Assembly: GCF_040225985.1 (NCBI RefSeq)
Contig: NZ_JBBPEU010000004.1
Coordinates: forward strand, 124,001-188,000
From: Shimia sp040225985
GTDB lineage: Bacteria > Pseudomonadota > Alphaproteobacteria > Rhodobacterales > Rhodobacteraceae
Direction of reading: 5' to 3'
Length of the DNA stretch: 64,000 bases
The position numbers and the translations under genes were made by a program. Shown piece after piece: positions 32,869-41,567 of this stretch; within the stretch, counting starts at the first letter, position 1, and the number at the start of each line of letters is the position of its first letter. The notes under the pieces are model-generated. The model was not told where the DNA came from, made no database searches, and worked only from the letters and a program-made list of their open reading frames with translations.

Positions 32869-33785
32869 CAGTGGCCTCCTGCCGGGCCAAGGGAGTAAAT
32901 CTCGGACGGCATCAGCAGCAGATCAAGGGCCAGATTGCCACACACGGCCAAAACCATGATGGCCAGAAGAATGCGCAGTTGTTCGGCCTTGAGGCGGGTG
33001 CCGATGCGGGTGCCGATCTGCGCCCCCACAACGCCCCCGATCAACAGCAGGACCGCAAGGGCCATGTCCACGGTATAGTTTGTCGTGGCATGCAGCAGCG
33101 TGGTAAAGGCGGTCACGAAAATGATCTGGAACAGCGAGGTGCCGACGACGACCTTGGTCGGCATGCCCAGAAGATAGATCATGGCGGGCACCATGATGAA
33201 ACCGCCACCCACCCCCATGATTGCGGCCAGCACACCAACTGACAACCCGACAAGAAGGGGCGGGATTACCGAGATATAGAGGCCGGACACTCGAAAGCGC
33301 ATCTTGAAGGGCAGGCCGTGAATCCAGTTGTGTTTCTTGCGTTTGACAGGGGTAGCGCTCTTTTTCGAGCGCCGGATCGCGTTCAGGCTTTCGATGAACA
33401 TCAAGCCGCCAATCACACCCAGAAAGACAACATAACAAAGCTTGACCAGCAGATCGACCTGTCCCAGCGCCTTGAGATAGTTGAACAGCATCACCCCGAG
33501 GCCGGCCCCGATCAGACCCCCGATCAGTAGAACGGTGCCCATCCTGAGATCGACCGAGCGCCTTTTTAGATGGGCCAACACACCGGAAAAAGACGAGGCG
33601 ACGATCTGGTTGGCCTCGGTCGCCACGGCCACGGCGGGGGGAATGCCGATAAAGAACAAAAGCGGCGTCATCAGGAAGCCGCCCCCGACCCCGAACATGC
33701 CTGACAGGATGCCCACGATCCCGCCCAGTCCCAAAAGCAGGAACGCGTTCACGGACACTTCGGCAATGGGCAGGTAGATTTGCAT
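32868..33785 (-). CDS. TauE/SafE-family permease (second copy)
   Basis: A 305-aa membrane protein with two glycine-rich repeat motifs, GMFGVGGGFLMTPLL and AIMGVGGGFIMVPAMI, and about eight hydrophobic segments with a basic cytoplasmic loop (RRSKKSATPVKRKKH) in the middle. It is longer than the copy at 6.4 kb. The start at 33785 gives MQIYLPIAEVSVNAF; upstream in-frame sequence looks non-coding. Probable export of sulfite or organic sulfonates, with the downstream TIGR02186 protein as partner. Confidence 0.9.
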   Translation of the reverse strand: MQIYLPIAEVSVNAFLLLGLGGIVGILSGMFGVGGGFLMTPLLFFIGIPPAVAVATEANQIVASSFSGVLAHLKRRSVDLRMGTVLLIGGLIGAGLGVMLFNYLKALGQVDLLVKLCYVVFLGVIGGLMFIESLNAIRRSKKSATPVKRKKHNWIHGLPFKMRFRVSGLYISVIPPLLVGLSVGVLAAIMGVGGGFIMVPAMIYLLGMPTKVVVGTSLFQIIFVTAFTTLLHATTNYTVDMALAVLLLIGGVVGAQIGTRIGTRLKAEQLRILLAIMVLAVCGNLALDLLLMPSEIYSLGPAGGH

Positions 33786-33915
33786 AAAACCAGTAAGCGG
33801 CAGGTGGTGTGATTTTGCAACCTGTCTGCTGTGCAAAACGCTGATAGGCTTGATGAAACTTTGACAACTGGACTTATCCGAGGCGGATTTCGCCCGCCTG
33901 AGGACGGATGCCAGC

Positions 33916-33947
33916 GCAGACCCGCCGTCTTGTGCAGGCGGGTCTGC
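33916..33947. terminator. Hairpin at the end of the ABC importer operon
   Basis: A perfect 11-bp stem GCAGACCCGCC/GGCGGGTCTGC with a 10-nt loop, 16 nt past the last importer gene. No T-run follows on either strand, so it may protect the mRNA end or act with Rho. Confidence 0.6.
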
Positions 33948-33962
33948 GGGTGTTGGGCGCGA

Positions 33963-34928
33963 TTAGCGTTCCTTTACGTAGGGCTCGCCGCCAGCCCGTG
34001 GCGGAATGGCCTTGCCCACAAATCCGGCAAGGATCACCACGGTCAGGATATAGGGCAGGGCGTCCATGACCTGCACCGGAATGACAATGCCGCCAAGGTC
34101 GATGTTCTGATAGCGCAAGGCAATCGCCTGCAAGAGGCCAAACAACAGGCAGGCATAAAGCGCGTGCCAGGGGCGCCACTTGGCAAAGATCAGGGCGGCG
34201 AGCGCGATAAATCCCCGTCCGGCGGTCATGTCCTTGACAAAACCGGCCTGCAGGGCGGTCGCGAGGTAAGCCCCGGCAATGCCGCACAGCACGCCACAGA
34301 TCGCAACCGCCGCATAGCGCAGGCCCACCACTGACACCCCGGCCGTATCCACGGCTGCGGGGTTTTCGCCCACGGCGCGCAGACGCAGGCCAAAGCGCGT
34401 GCGGAACAGAACCCACCATGTGAGGGGCACCATGGCAAAGGCGACATAAACAAGGATCGAATGCCCCGAGATCAGTTCGTAGTAAAGCGGCCCGATGAGG
34501 GGCACATCGCGCAGCGTCTCGGCAAAGGGCAGGGTGATCGGCTCGAACCGGGCCCCGCCGATCAGGGACGGCGTGCGCCCGCCTTGCTTGAACCAGTCCT
34601 GCGCGACAAGCACGGTCATGCCAGCGGCCAGAAAGTTGATCGCCACACCCGAAATAAGCTGGTTGCCGCGAAACGTGATCGAGGCCACGCCATGCAGCGC
34701 CGAGAGCAGCAGCGACGAGACCACGCCCGCCAGAAGGCCCAACCAGACAGATCCAGTGGCATAGGCAAAGGCCGCCGAGAAAAAGGCCGCGGCCAGCATT
34801 TTGCCCTCAAGACCGATGTCAAAGATACCTGCGCGCTCTGAATAAAGACCCGCTAAACAGGCCAGCAGCAGGGGCGTGGCAAGACGCACAGTTGAATCCA
34901 GCAATTGGAGAAGCGTTAAATAATCCAT
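33963..34928 (-). CDS. BMP-type nucleoside ABC importer, permease 2
   Basis: A 321-aa inner-membrane permease of the BPD_transp_2 family (YufQ/NupQ-like), with about eight to nine membrane helices and the EAA-like ERAGIFDIGLEGKMLAAAF motif near residue 30 typical of these importers. It forms the channel with the next permease. Its ATG overlaps that gene's stop by one base. Confidence 0.93.
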   Translation of the reverse strand: MDYLTLLQLLDSTVRLATPLLLACLAGLYSERAGIFDIGLEGKMLAAAFFSAAFAYATGSVWLGLLAGVVSSLLLSALHGVASITFRGNQLISGVAINFLAAGMTVLVAQDWFKQGGRTPSLIGGARFEPITLPFAETLRDVPLIGPLYYELISGHSILVYVAFAMVPLTWWVLFRTRFGLRLRAVGENPAAVDTAGVSVVGLRYAAVAICGVLCGIAGAYLATALQAGFVKDMTAGRGFIALAALIFAKWRPWHALYACLLFGLLQAIALRYQNIDLGGIVIPVQVMDALPYILTVVILAGFVGKAIPPRAGGEPYVKER

Positions 34929-36022
34929 CAGGCGTCTCCTTTGCGCAGGGCGAGGAAAAGCTTTTCAAGCGGCATCCGCACCATGTTGTCCAAGGCGCCT
35001 GTGAACAGGATTACCAGGGCCTGAATGACCACGATCAGTTCGCGGGGAATGGTGGTCCAGAGCGCCAGTTCTGCGCCCCCCTGATAGAGAAAGCCGAACA
35101 GTAGCGCGGCCAGCAGCACGCCAAACGGGTGACTTCGACCCATCAGTGCAACGGCAATGCCGATGAAGCCCGCACCTTCGGTAGAATTCAGGATCAGGCG
35201 TTCGCTTTCGCCCATCGTGGTGTTCACGCTCATCATGCCCGCCAGTGCGCCCGAAATCAGCATCGCGATGACGGTGATCTTGACCGGTGAAATGCCTGCG
35301 TATTTCGCGGCACTTTCCGAATGGCCGAAGGCACGGATTTCATAGCCCAGCCGCGTGCGCCAGATCAGCAGCCACACCACCAAACAGGCGATCAGCGCGA
35401 GGAAAAAGGTCACGTTGGCCGGGGCGCCGCGGAACATGATCGTATCGGCGGTCGAGAACATGTCGCGGAAGGTGGGCAGGTGGGTCGCCTCTGGAAACTT
35501 GGCGGTGGCCGGGTCCATGGCGCCCACAGGGCGCAGCAGGTTGACCAGCACATAGTTGAGCAACGCCGCCGCGATAAAGTTGAACATGATCGTGGTGATC
35601 ACGATATGGCTGCCGCGTTTGGCCTGAAGATAGGCCGGGATCAAGGCCCAGAGCGCGCCGAAGAGGGCCGCGCCCACGCTGGCCCCGAGAAGCGCAAGAG
35701 ACCAATGCGGCCACGGGATATAGAGACAGACCAACGCAACCCCCAGCCCGCCAAGCATGGCCTGCCCTTCGCCGCCGATATTGAACAGGCGGGCATGAAA
35801 AGCGACGGCCACAGCAAGCCCCGTAAAGATGAAATTCGTGGCGTAATAGAGCGTATACCCCCACCCGGCCGAGCGCATCAGCGCCCCGTCCACCATCAAT
35901 TTGAACGCGGCCCAGGGGTTTTCCCCGATGGCAAGGATGACCAGTGCCGACAGGATGGCCGCCAGCAACAGCGAAATGAGGGGGATCAGGACGACATCCG
36001 CCCATTGAGGCATCTTATCCAT
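34928..36022 (-). CDS. BMP-type nucleoside ABC importer, permease 1
   Basis: A 364-aa permease (YufP/NupP-like) with about ten membrane helices and the motif FHARLFNIGGEGQAMLGGLG, the counterpart of the other permease's sequence. It overlaps the ATPase gene by 8 nt, so the three transporter genes are co-translated. Confidence 0.93.
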   Translation of the reverse strand: MDKMPQWADVVLIPLISLLLAAILSALVILAIGENPWAAFKLMVDGALMRSAGWGYTLYYATNFIFTGLAVAVAFHARLFNIGGEGQAMLGGLGVALVCLYIPWPHWSLALLGASVGAALFGALWALIPAYLQAKRGSHIVITTIMFNFIAAALLNYVLVNLLRPVGAMDPATAKFPEATHLPTFRDMFSTADTIMFRGAPANVTFFLALIACLVVWLLIWRTRLGYEIRAFGHSESAAKYAGISPVKITVIAMLISGALAGMMSVNTTMGESERLILNSTEGAGFIGIAVALMGRSHPFGVLLAALLFGFLYQGGAELALWTTIPRELIVVIQALVILFTGALDNMVRMPLEKLFLALRKGDA

Positions 36023-37616
36023 TCTGCTCGCTCTCCCGTTCTTCTTGCTGCAGTGCGAATTGTTGCTCGACCACCTTGGCGATGTCGCTTTCGGGTTCCT
36101 GCGTGATCCCTGCCATCAACAGGCCCAGTTCTTTTTCGTCGGTCTGGTCAGGGCTGCGTTCGCCCATGATGTGGCCGTCAAACATCACGGCAATCCGGTC
36201 CGACAGAGACATGATCTCGTCCAGTTCAACACTAACCAGCAGGATCGCCTTGCCCTGATCGCGCAGGCCCACGATCTGTTTGTGGATAAATTCGATGGCC
36301 CCGATATCGACCCCACGGGTGGGTTGCCCGATCAACAGAAGGTCAGGGTTGCGCTCGATTTCGCGGGCCACGACGATCTTTTGCTGGTTGCCGCCGGAAA
36401 AGTTCTTGGCAGCCAGCTTGGGGTGGGGCGGGCGCACGTCGAACCTGTCCATTTGGTCCTGTGCGTTGGTCTGGATGCCTGCATTGTCCATCAGCAGGCC
36501 CTTTTGATAGACCGGGTCGCGGTGATAGCCAAAGACCGAGTTCTCCCACGCGGCGTAATCCATGATCAGACCTTCGCGCTGTCGGTCCTCGGGCACATGG
36601 GCAATACCCGCATCGCGGCGGGCCTGTCCGTCAGACCCCTTCCCTGAAAGCGGCAGGGCCGTACCGTTCATCCGAATGGTGCCGGTGCCTTCGGTAAAGC
36701 CGCCTAACACTTCGAGCAATTCCGACTGGCCATTGCCAGCAACGCCTGCAATCCCAAGGATTTCGCCCGCGCGCACATTCAGGTCAATGCCCTTCAGACG
36801 CTCGACACCCTTGTCGTCGATCACGCGCAGGTTTTCGATCTCCAGAACGGTGTCGCCCGGCGTCGCGGGCTTCTTGTCGACCCGCAGCAGCACCTTGCGC
36901 CCGACCATCAACTCGGCCAGATGTTCGGGGTTGGTCTCGGCGGTCTTGACCGTGGCGGTCATCTCGCCCCGGCGCATGACGCTGACCGTGTTGGTGATTT
37001 CCATGATCTCGCGCAGCTTATGCGTGATCAGGATAATGGTTTTCCCTTCCTCGCGCAGCCGGTCGAGGATGCGGAACAGCTGATCTGCCTCGGCAGGGGT
37101 CAGCACGCCCGTGGGTTCGTCGAGAATAAGAATGTCGGCCTGACGGTATAGTGCCTTGAGGATTTCGACCCGTTGCTGGTGCCCGACCGACAGGTTTTCG
37201 ATCCGGGCATCGGGATCGACGTTCAACTCGTACTCTTCGGCCAGATGCGCCAGTTCCTTGCGGGCCTTGGCCAGCGAGGGCCGCAAGAGGCCGCCATCTT
37301 CGGCGCCCAGAATGATGTTTTCGAGGACGGTAAAGTTCTCGACCAGTTTGAAATGCTGGAACACCATGCCGATGCCCGCCGCAATGGCCGCCTGTGAATC
37401 CGGGATCGAGGTCTTTTGACCCTTGATCCAGATCTCGCCTTTGTCGGCCTTGTAGAACCCGTAAAGGATCGACATCAGCGTGGATTTGCCCGCGCCGTTT
37501 TCGCCGATGATCCCGTGGATCGTGCCGGGCATGACCGAGATCGAAATGTCCTTGTTCGCCTGAACGGGACCAAAGGCCTTGGAAATGCCTTTCAACTCAA
37601 TGGCGGGGGCGGTCAT
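36015..37616 (-). CDS. BMP-type nucleoside ABC importer, ATP-binding protein
   Basis: A 533-aa protein with two ABC domains (YufO/NupO, RbsA-like). The N-terminal domain has a normal Walker A GENGAGKST (38-46) and signature SVGHQQR. The C-terminal domain has a Walker A-like GVAGNGQSE lacking the lysine, plus signature SGGNQQK, as is usual in this family. It energises nucleoside uptake. The name fits because the binding protein is of the BMP/PnrA type; simple-sugar import is the alternative. Confidence 0.94.
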   Translation of the reverse strand: MTAPAIELKGISKAFGPVQANKDISISVMPGTIHGIIGENGAGKSTLMSILYGFYKADKGEIWIKGQKTSIPDSQAAIAAGIGMVFQHFKLVENFTVLENIILGAEDGGLLRPSLAKARKELAHLAEEYELNVDPDARIENLSVGHQQRVEILKALYRQADILILDEPTGVLTPAEADQLFRILDRLREEGKTIILITHKLREIMEITNTVSVMRRGEMTATVKTAETNPEHLAELMVGRKVLLRVDKKPATPGDTVLEIENLRVIDDKGVERLKGIDLNVRAGEILGIAGVAGNGQSELLEVLGGFTEGTGTIRMNGTALPLSGKGSDGQARRDAGIAHVPEDRQREGLIMDYAAWENSVFGYHRDPVYQKGLLMDNAGIQTNAQDQMDRFDVRPPHPKLAAKNFSGGNQQKIVVAREIERNPDLLLIGQPTRGVDIGAIEFIHKQIVGLRDQGKAILLVSVELDEIMSLSDRIAVMFDGHIMGERSPDQTDEKELGLLMAGITQEPESDIAKVVEQQFALQQEERESEQNG

Positions 37617-37681
37617 TCTGTGCCTCCTGATGCGGGGGCAGTCAGGGTGTTTGCGGGCATGGGCATCCTTTCAAACAACTT

Positions 37682-37708
37682 GGGGCCGCGCCGCCATGGC
37701 ACGGCCCC
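37682..37708. other. Stem-loop between binding-protein and ATPase genes
   Basis: GGGGCCGCGCC pairs with GGCACGGCCCC with one mismatch and a 5-nt loop. It lies 39 nt past the BMP gene stop and 66 nt before the ATPase start. Such intercistronic hairpins often keep binding-protein mRNA more abundant than the rest of the transcript. Confidence 0.6.
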
Positions 37709-37747
37709 TTGGTTTCGTCAAAGCCACGCGGGCTTTGGTGCGCGGTC

Positions 37748-38737
37748 TTATTCGACCGGGCAGGTGTTGTCGCTCATGTAATCGTGCACGACAAGGGTGC
37801 CAGCCGCGATAGCGTCTTTGGCTTTGTTCACGTCATGCTTCATGTCGATGGTAACCAACGCTTCGTTGTGTTGGTCAAGGGCATAGTCGATGCCGCCATT
37901 GGCCACGCCCATTACGTAGATGCCCATGTCGAGATCATCGCCCGCCTTCATTGCGTCGTAAACGGCGTTGTCGACACGTTTCATCATCGAGGTCAGAACC
38001 TTGCCCGGGTGAAGGTAGTTCTGGTTGCTGTCCACGCCGATCGACAGGATGCCTTCGTCAGCGGCGGTTTGCAGAACGCCTACGCCGGTGCCGCCAGCCG
38101 CGGCATAAACCACGTCAGCCCCTTGGCTGATCTGTGCCTTGGTCAGCTCCGACCCCTTGACCGGGTCATTCCACGCTGCCGGGGTGGTGCCGGTCATGTT
38201 CTGAATGACGGTTGCGTCGGGGTTCACGGCCTTGACGCCCTGCACATAACCACAGGCGAACTTGCGGATCAGCGGGATATCCATGCCACCGATAAAGCCG
38301 ACAGTGCCGGTTTTCGAGGCTTTGGCGGCCATCATGCCGACAAGGTACGACCCTTCATGTTCGTTGAACACGACCGAGCGCACGTTGGGCTGATCCACGA
38401 CCATGTCGATGATGGCAAATTTCGTATTCGGATAGTCCGGCGCAACTTCGGCCAGAACGTTGCCAAAGGCAAAGCCGGTCATGACGATCGGGTTGGCTCC
38501 GGCCTCGGCGAAACGGCGCAGGGCCTGTTCACGCTGGGCTTCGGATTGCAGTTCGATTTCGCGGAAGGACTTGCCAAACTCACCTGCCCAACGGGTCGCC
38601 CCGTTAAAGGCGGCTTCGTTGAAGGATTTGTCGAATTTGCCACCAAGGTCGAAAATCAGGGCAGGTTCAGAAAGGGCAGTTCCGGCAGTTAGCGCAAACG
38701 CAGTCGCAGCGCCAAAAAATTTGGTCATCAGGCTCAT
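37748..38737 (-). CDS. BMP-family (PnrA-like) periplasmic nucleoside-binding protein
   Basis: A 329-aa substrate-binding protein. The signal peptide is MSLMTKFFGAATAFALTAGTALS without a lipobox cysteine, so it is a soluble periplasmic protein and not a lipoprotein as in Gram-positives. The mature start ALIFDLGGKFDKSFNEAAF is the family's ligand-binding N-terminus; NEHEGSYLVGMMAAKASKTGTVGFIGG is also characteristic. It probably binds purine nucleosides. The start at 38737 follows GGGAGATA. Confidence 0.92.
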   Translation of the reverse strand: MSLMTKFFGAATAFALTAGTALSEPALIFDLGGKFDKSFNEAAFNGATRWAGEFGKSFREIELQSEAQREQALRRFAEAGANPIVMTGFAFGNVLAEVAPDYPNTKFAIIDMVVDQPNVRSVVFNEHEGSYLVGMMAAKASKTGTVGFIGGMDIPLIRKFACGYVQGVKAVNPDATVIQNMTGTTPAAWNDPVKGSELTKAQISQGADVVYAAAGGTGVGVLQTAADEGILSIGVDSNQNYLHPGKVLTSMMKRVDNAVYDAMKAGDDLDMGIYVMGVANGGIDYALDQHNEALVTIDMKHDVNKAKDAIAAGTLVVHDYMSDNTCPVE

Positions 38738-38844
38738 GTGTATCTCCCAAGTAAAAGCGGGGCCGGTCATTTGGCGCCAGCCCCTGGCATGCAGACAGAT
38801 CCTGTCAGATCATGACCTAGTAAGGCCGCAGTGGGGCAAAGGGG

Positions 38845-38884
38845 TCAAGCCGGATTCGACCATTTGGCCAAGAATCCGGCGCTT
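38845..38884. other. Large inverted repeat between rimI and the BMP gene
   Basis: GCCGGATTC (38849-38857) pairs perfectly with GAATCCGGC (38872-38880), with an extra CAAG/CTTG pairing outside; the loop holds the small palindrome TTGGCCAA. It is 20 nt past the rimI stop codon and 108 nt before the BMP start. A candidate TTGACC -35 box on the minus strand begins inside its edge, so it could be the operator of the importer or the end of the rimI operon. Confidence 0.5.
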
Positions 38885-38903
38885 GCCCAAACGGAAAGCG
38901 GAC

Positions 38904-39317
38904 TCAGGTCAGGGGACGTGACAGGATGCGGGCATCGACCGGCGGGCCAGCGGGGCGTTTATAATACCCCTTGCGGCGGCTCTGGTCGCGATATCCGGCA
39001 CTTAGATAGAGATGGATGGCGGCGTGGTTGTCGTCGGCCACTTCCAGAAAGGCCATGTCCGCCCCGCGTGCGCGCGCGATGTCATGAAACGCCGCCAGCC
39101 ATTTGGCGCCCAGTCCCTGCCCTTGGTGGTCGGGATGCACGGCAATGGTCAGCAACTCGGCCTCTCCGGCAATTTCGCGCCCGAGGGCAAAGCCCGCGTC
39201 ATCGCCGACCACAAAGCAAAAGGGCGAGTCGAGCAGATCGCGGAACTCACCGGACTGCCAACCGCGCGAGATGGTGAACGCGGCCTGATGGATGCGGGCA
39301 AGGGTTTCCGGGGTCAC
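38904..39317 (-). CDS. rimI: Ribosomal-protein-alanine N-acetyltransferase
   Basis: A 137-aa GNAT acetyltransferase. LTIAVHPDHQGQGLGAKWL is the acetyl-CoA loop and FLEVADDNHAAIHLYLSAGY the RimI-type second half. RimI acetylates the N-terminal alanine of ribosomal protein S18. It overlaps tsaB by 4 nt, a pairing (tsaB-rimI) found in most bacteria, which supports the call. Confidence 0.92.
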   Translation of the reverse strand: MTPETLARIHQAAFTISRGWQSGEFRDLLDSPFCFVVGDDAGFALGREIAGEAELLTIAVHPDHQGQGLGAKWLAAFHDIARARGADMAFLEVADDNHAAIHLYLSAGYRDQSRRKGYYKRPAGPPVDARILSRPLT

Positions 39318-39886
39318 GGCAAAATAACTGGTGCGGGGTCGCGCGGCGGGGCGGCATCGGCGGCTTTGATATACAGGGGGGCCGGCCTTCCGGGGGCCTT
39401 GTCCGCGCGCGTCTCGGCAATTCGAGCCATGTTTTCCACCAGTTTCATAGGGGACGGCGGGGCAATCACCGGCAGGTCCGTCGACAGTGTTTCAAACAGG
39501 GCTGGCGCCTTGCCGGGCAACACGGCATAGACCTGATCGCGCGGGGCGGCGACGGTCGGCACATGAGGGGCGGGATGGTCAAACGATGTGGCCTCGAACG
39601 TCGACACGCCCACGGCAGGCACTCCAAGGGCCAGCGCCAGCCCCCGCGCCGCCGACACCGAAATCCGAATGCCGGTAAAATTCCCGGGGCCAACCCCGAC
39701 GCCGATCGCAGTCAGGTCGGCCCAATCATACCCCGCACTGCTCAGGACGTCTTGCAAAAGCGGCATCAGGCGTTCGGCCTGTCCGCGCGCCATGTCTTCG
39801 GAGAGGCCTCCGATCATGACACCGTCTTTCAGCAAGGCCGCGGCGCAATGGCGGCCGGATGTGTCGAAGGCGAGGGTCAGGTTCAC
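39314..39886 (-). CDS. tsaB: tRNA threonylcarbamoyladenosine biosynthesis protein TsaB
   Basis: A 190-aa ASKHA-fold protein that partners TsaD in making t6A37 of tRNA. The N-terminus reads (V)NLTLAFDTSGRHCAAAL, with GVGVGPGNFTGIRISVSAARGLA in the middle. The start is GTG at 39886, which gives the family N-terminus and creates a GTGA overlap with the upstream gene's stop; a longer reading to 39994 would add unrelated residues. Confidence 0.93.
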   Translation of the reverse strand: MNLTLAFDTSGRHCAAALLKDGVMIGGLSEDMARGQAERLMPLLQDVLSSAGYDWADLTAIGVGVGPGNFTGIRISVSAARGLALALGVPAVGVSTFEATSFDHPAPHVPTVAAPRDQVYAVLPGKAPALFETLSTDLPVIAPPSPMKLVENMARIAETRADKAPGRPAPLYIKAADAAPPRDPAPVILP

Positions 39887-40341
39887 GTGTCTGTCTTTCT
39901 GCCAGCGGCGTTCAATGCCAAGCGCCCTGTCTGCGGGTGGCGGGGCAGGTTGTCGTCGATATGCAACCGGGGCAGGGCCGAGGCCGCATGGCAATGCGGT
40001 TGCGGTGCAACGGTCGCGGCCTGATCCAGCAGGCCGAGCAGAACATAAACCTGTTCCGGCAGATACTCAAAACAGGCCATCGGGGGCAATCCGCAAGCCG
40101 CGCGGGTGCGGCGCGTGACGCCCGTGCCCTGATACAGGGTCGTGTCAGCCAGCGTAGAAATGTGCAAAGCGCCCTTTGCAAAGGCCGCAAAGGCAGGCGC
40201 GGGCGCCCCTGTCCAGCGCCGGCAATCTTCGCAATAACAATAGGTCACTGTCAGCGGCGCAGTGCCCAAATGCAAAGAGACGGCGCCACGATAGCACCGT
40301 CCCGTAAGGTCTTGGTCGTGATCCGGGGCGTCAGACGGCAA
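39883..40341 (-). CDS. GFA-like (CENP-V/GFA) protein with missing zinc ligands
   Basis: A 152-aa protein related to the GFA family (zinc-binding beta-fold, named for glutathione-dependent formaldehyde-activating enzyme). The central CYCEDCRRWTGAPAPA (35-50) is intact, but the N-terminal CxCG is CYRG and the later FCxxCG is AACG, so one cysteine of each pair is lost. The best start is TTG at 40341, inside the nfuA end by 11 nt. Coupled overlaps on both sides show it is translated. Either a non-catalytic paralogue or on the way to a pseudogene. Confidence 0.7.
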   Translation of the reverse strand: MPSDAPDHDQDLTGRCYRGAVSLHLGTAPLTVTYCYCEDCRRWTGAPAPAFAAFAKGALHISTLADTTLYQGTGVTRRTRAACGLPPMACFEYLPEQVYVLLGLLDQAATVAPQPHCHAASALPRLHIDDNLPRHPQTGRLALNAAGRKTDT

Positions 40342-40894
40342 CCGGACGCACCTCGGTCACTTCCGGAATGTAGTGACGCAGCAAGTTCTCGATGCCCATC
40401 TTCAGGGTCAAGGTCGAGGATGGGCAACCCGCACAGGCGCCTTGCATGTGCAGGTAGACAACGCCGCGATCGAACCCGTGGAATGTAATGTCGCCGCCAT
40501 CCTGCGCCACGGCAGGACGGACGCGGGTGTCTAGAAGTTCCTTGATCTGGCCGACGATCTCTCCGTCGGGGCCGTCATGTTCGGCATGGCCCGCAGGCGC
40601 AGTGGCTTCGCCCGACATGACTGGCTGACCCGACTGGAAATGCTCCATGATCGCGCCAAGGATTGCGGGTTTGATGTGATCCCATTCGGCGTTTTCGGCC
40701 TTGGTGACAGTGACAAAATCATTGCCAAAGAACACCCCGGCAACCCCGCTCACGGCAAAGATGCGGGTGGCCAGCGGCGATGCGCCCGCGCCCTCTGACG
40801 AAGGGAAGTCCGCGGTGCCGGTTTCCAGAACAGTCTGGCCGGGCAGGAATTTCAGCGTCGCAGGGTTCGGGGTCGACTCGGTCTGGATAAACAT
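40331..40894 (-). CDS. nfuA: NfuA/NifU-like Fe-S cluster carrier
   Basis: A 187-aa protein with an N-terminal Nfu_N domain (MFIQTESTPNPATLKFLPG) and a C-terminal NifU domain holding the cluster-binding C154-x2-C157 in GACAGCPSSTLTLK. It carries [4Fe-4S] clusters to target enzymes such as aconitase, and possibly to complex II encoded in this window. The start at 40894 is the family start. Confidence 0.95.
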   Translation of the reverse strand: MFIQTESTPNPATLKFLPGQTVLETGTADFPSSEGAGASPLATRIFAVSGVAGVFFGNDFVTVTKAENAEWDHIKPAILGAIMEHFQSGQPVMSGEATAPAGHAEHDGPDGEIVGQIKELLDTRVRPAVAQDGGDITFHGFDRGVVYLHMQGACAGCPSSTLTLKMGIENLLRHYIPEVTEVRPVAV

Positions 40895-40967
40895 TGCGGA
40901 TACACCTTTTTCAGCTTTACCGAGGATATGCGCCTCGGGGCGGTCTGTGTCAAGGTTTAGAATCATT

Positions 40968-41564
40968 CTAAGGTGCCGTGCGGGCCCAGTACAGCGCCTG
41001 TTTCAGCCTGTCATCCCCCCAGAACAATTCGCCCGCAACGGTAAAGCTTGGCGCGCCAAATATCCCCAGCGAGACGGCCTGTTCCGTCTGGTTACGCAGC
41101 GCAGCCTTGATCTCAGGGGATTGGGCGGTATCTAACAACGTTTCGGACAGACCGGCGCGCGCAAGGCAAGCGATGAGAACACTCAAGTCGGATATATCCT
41201 CCCCTTCGGCGAACTGTGCGCTATAGACCGCTTTGCAAAACTCCGGCATGGCGTCCCCCGCGGCCACTGCGATCCGCGCGGCGCGTAGACCATTCTGAGG
41301 GAACAGGGCGGGCCTGCGAAAGGGCAGGCCCCGTGCCCTGCACAGCCGCGCCATGTCTCGCCACATGTATTGCCCCTTGGCGGGATAAAGGTTGAACGGA
41401 GAGCTGGTCCAACCCTGCGCCCCAAAGATCGGCCCCAAAAGAAAGGGGCGCCACCGCACGGCCACGCCTCGTTCCCGCGCCAAGTCCTCGATGCGCATCA
41501 CGCTGAGATAGGAATAGGTCGAGGCGAATTCGAACCAGAAATCTACAGTGGGCGCACGGGACAT
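40968..41564 (-). CDS. 2-hydroxychromene-2-carboxylate isomerase-like (DsbA-fold) protein
   Basis: A 198-aa thioredoxin/kappa-GST-fold protein. The N-terminus VDFWFEFASTYSYLS carries the conserved serine region of HCCA isomerases, and the C-terminus has GIFGAPSFTVAGELFWGDDRL. These enzymes use glutathione to isomerise aromatic intermediates, but homologues occur widely outside such pathways and no aromatic degradation genes are nearby. It starts 3 nt after the universal stress gene. Confidence 0.88.
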   Translation of the reverse strand: MSRAPTVDFWFEFASTYSYLSVMRIEDLARERGVAVRWRPFLLGPIFGAQGWTSSPFNLYPAKGQYMWRDMARLCRARGLPFRRPALFPQNGLRAARIAVAAGDAMPEFCKAVYSAQFAEGEDISDLSVLIACLARAGLSETLLDTAQSPEIKAALRNQTEQAVSLGIFGAPSFTVAGELFWGDDRLKQALYWARTAP

Positions 41565-41567
41565 GGA

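Noticed and set aside
38738..38903. Purine riboswitch in the leader of the nucleoside importer
   Set aside because: The region has a strong hairpin but not the three-way junction or conserved loop sequences of purine riboswitches.
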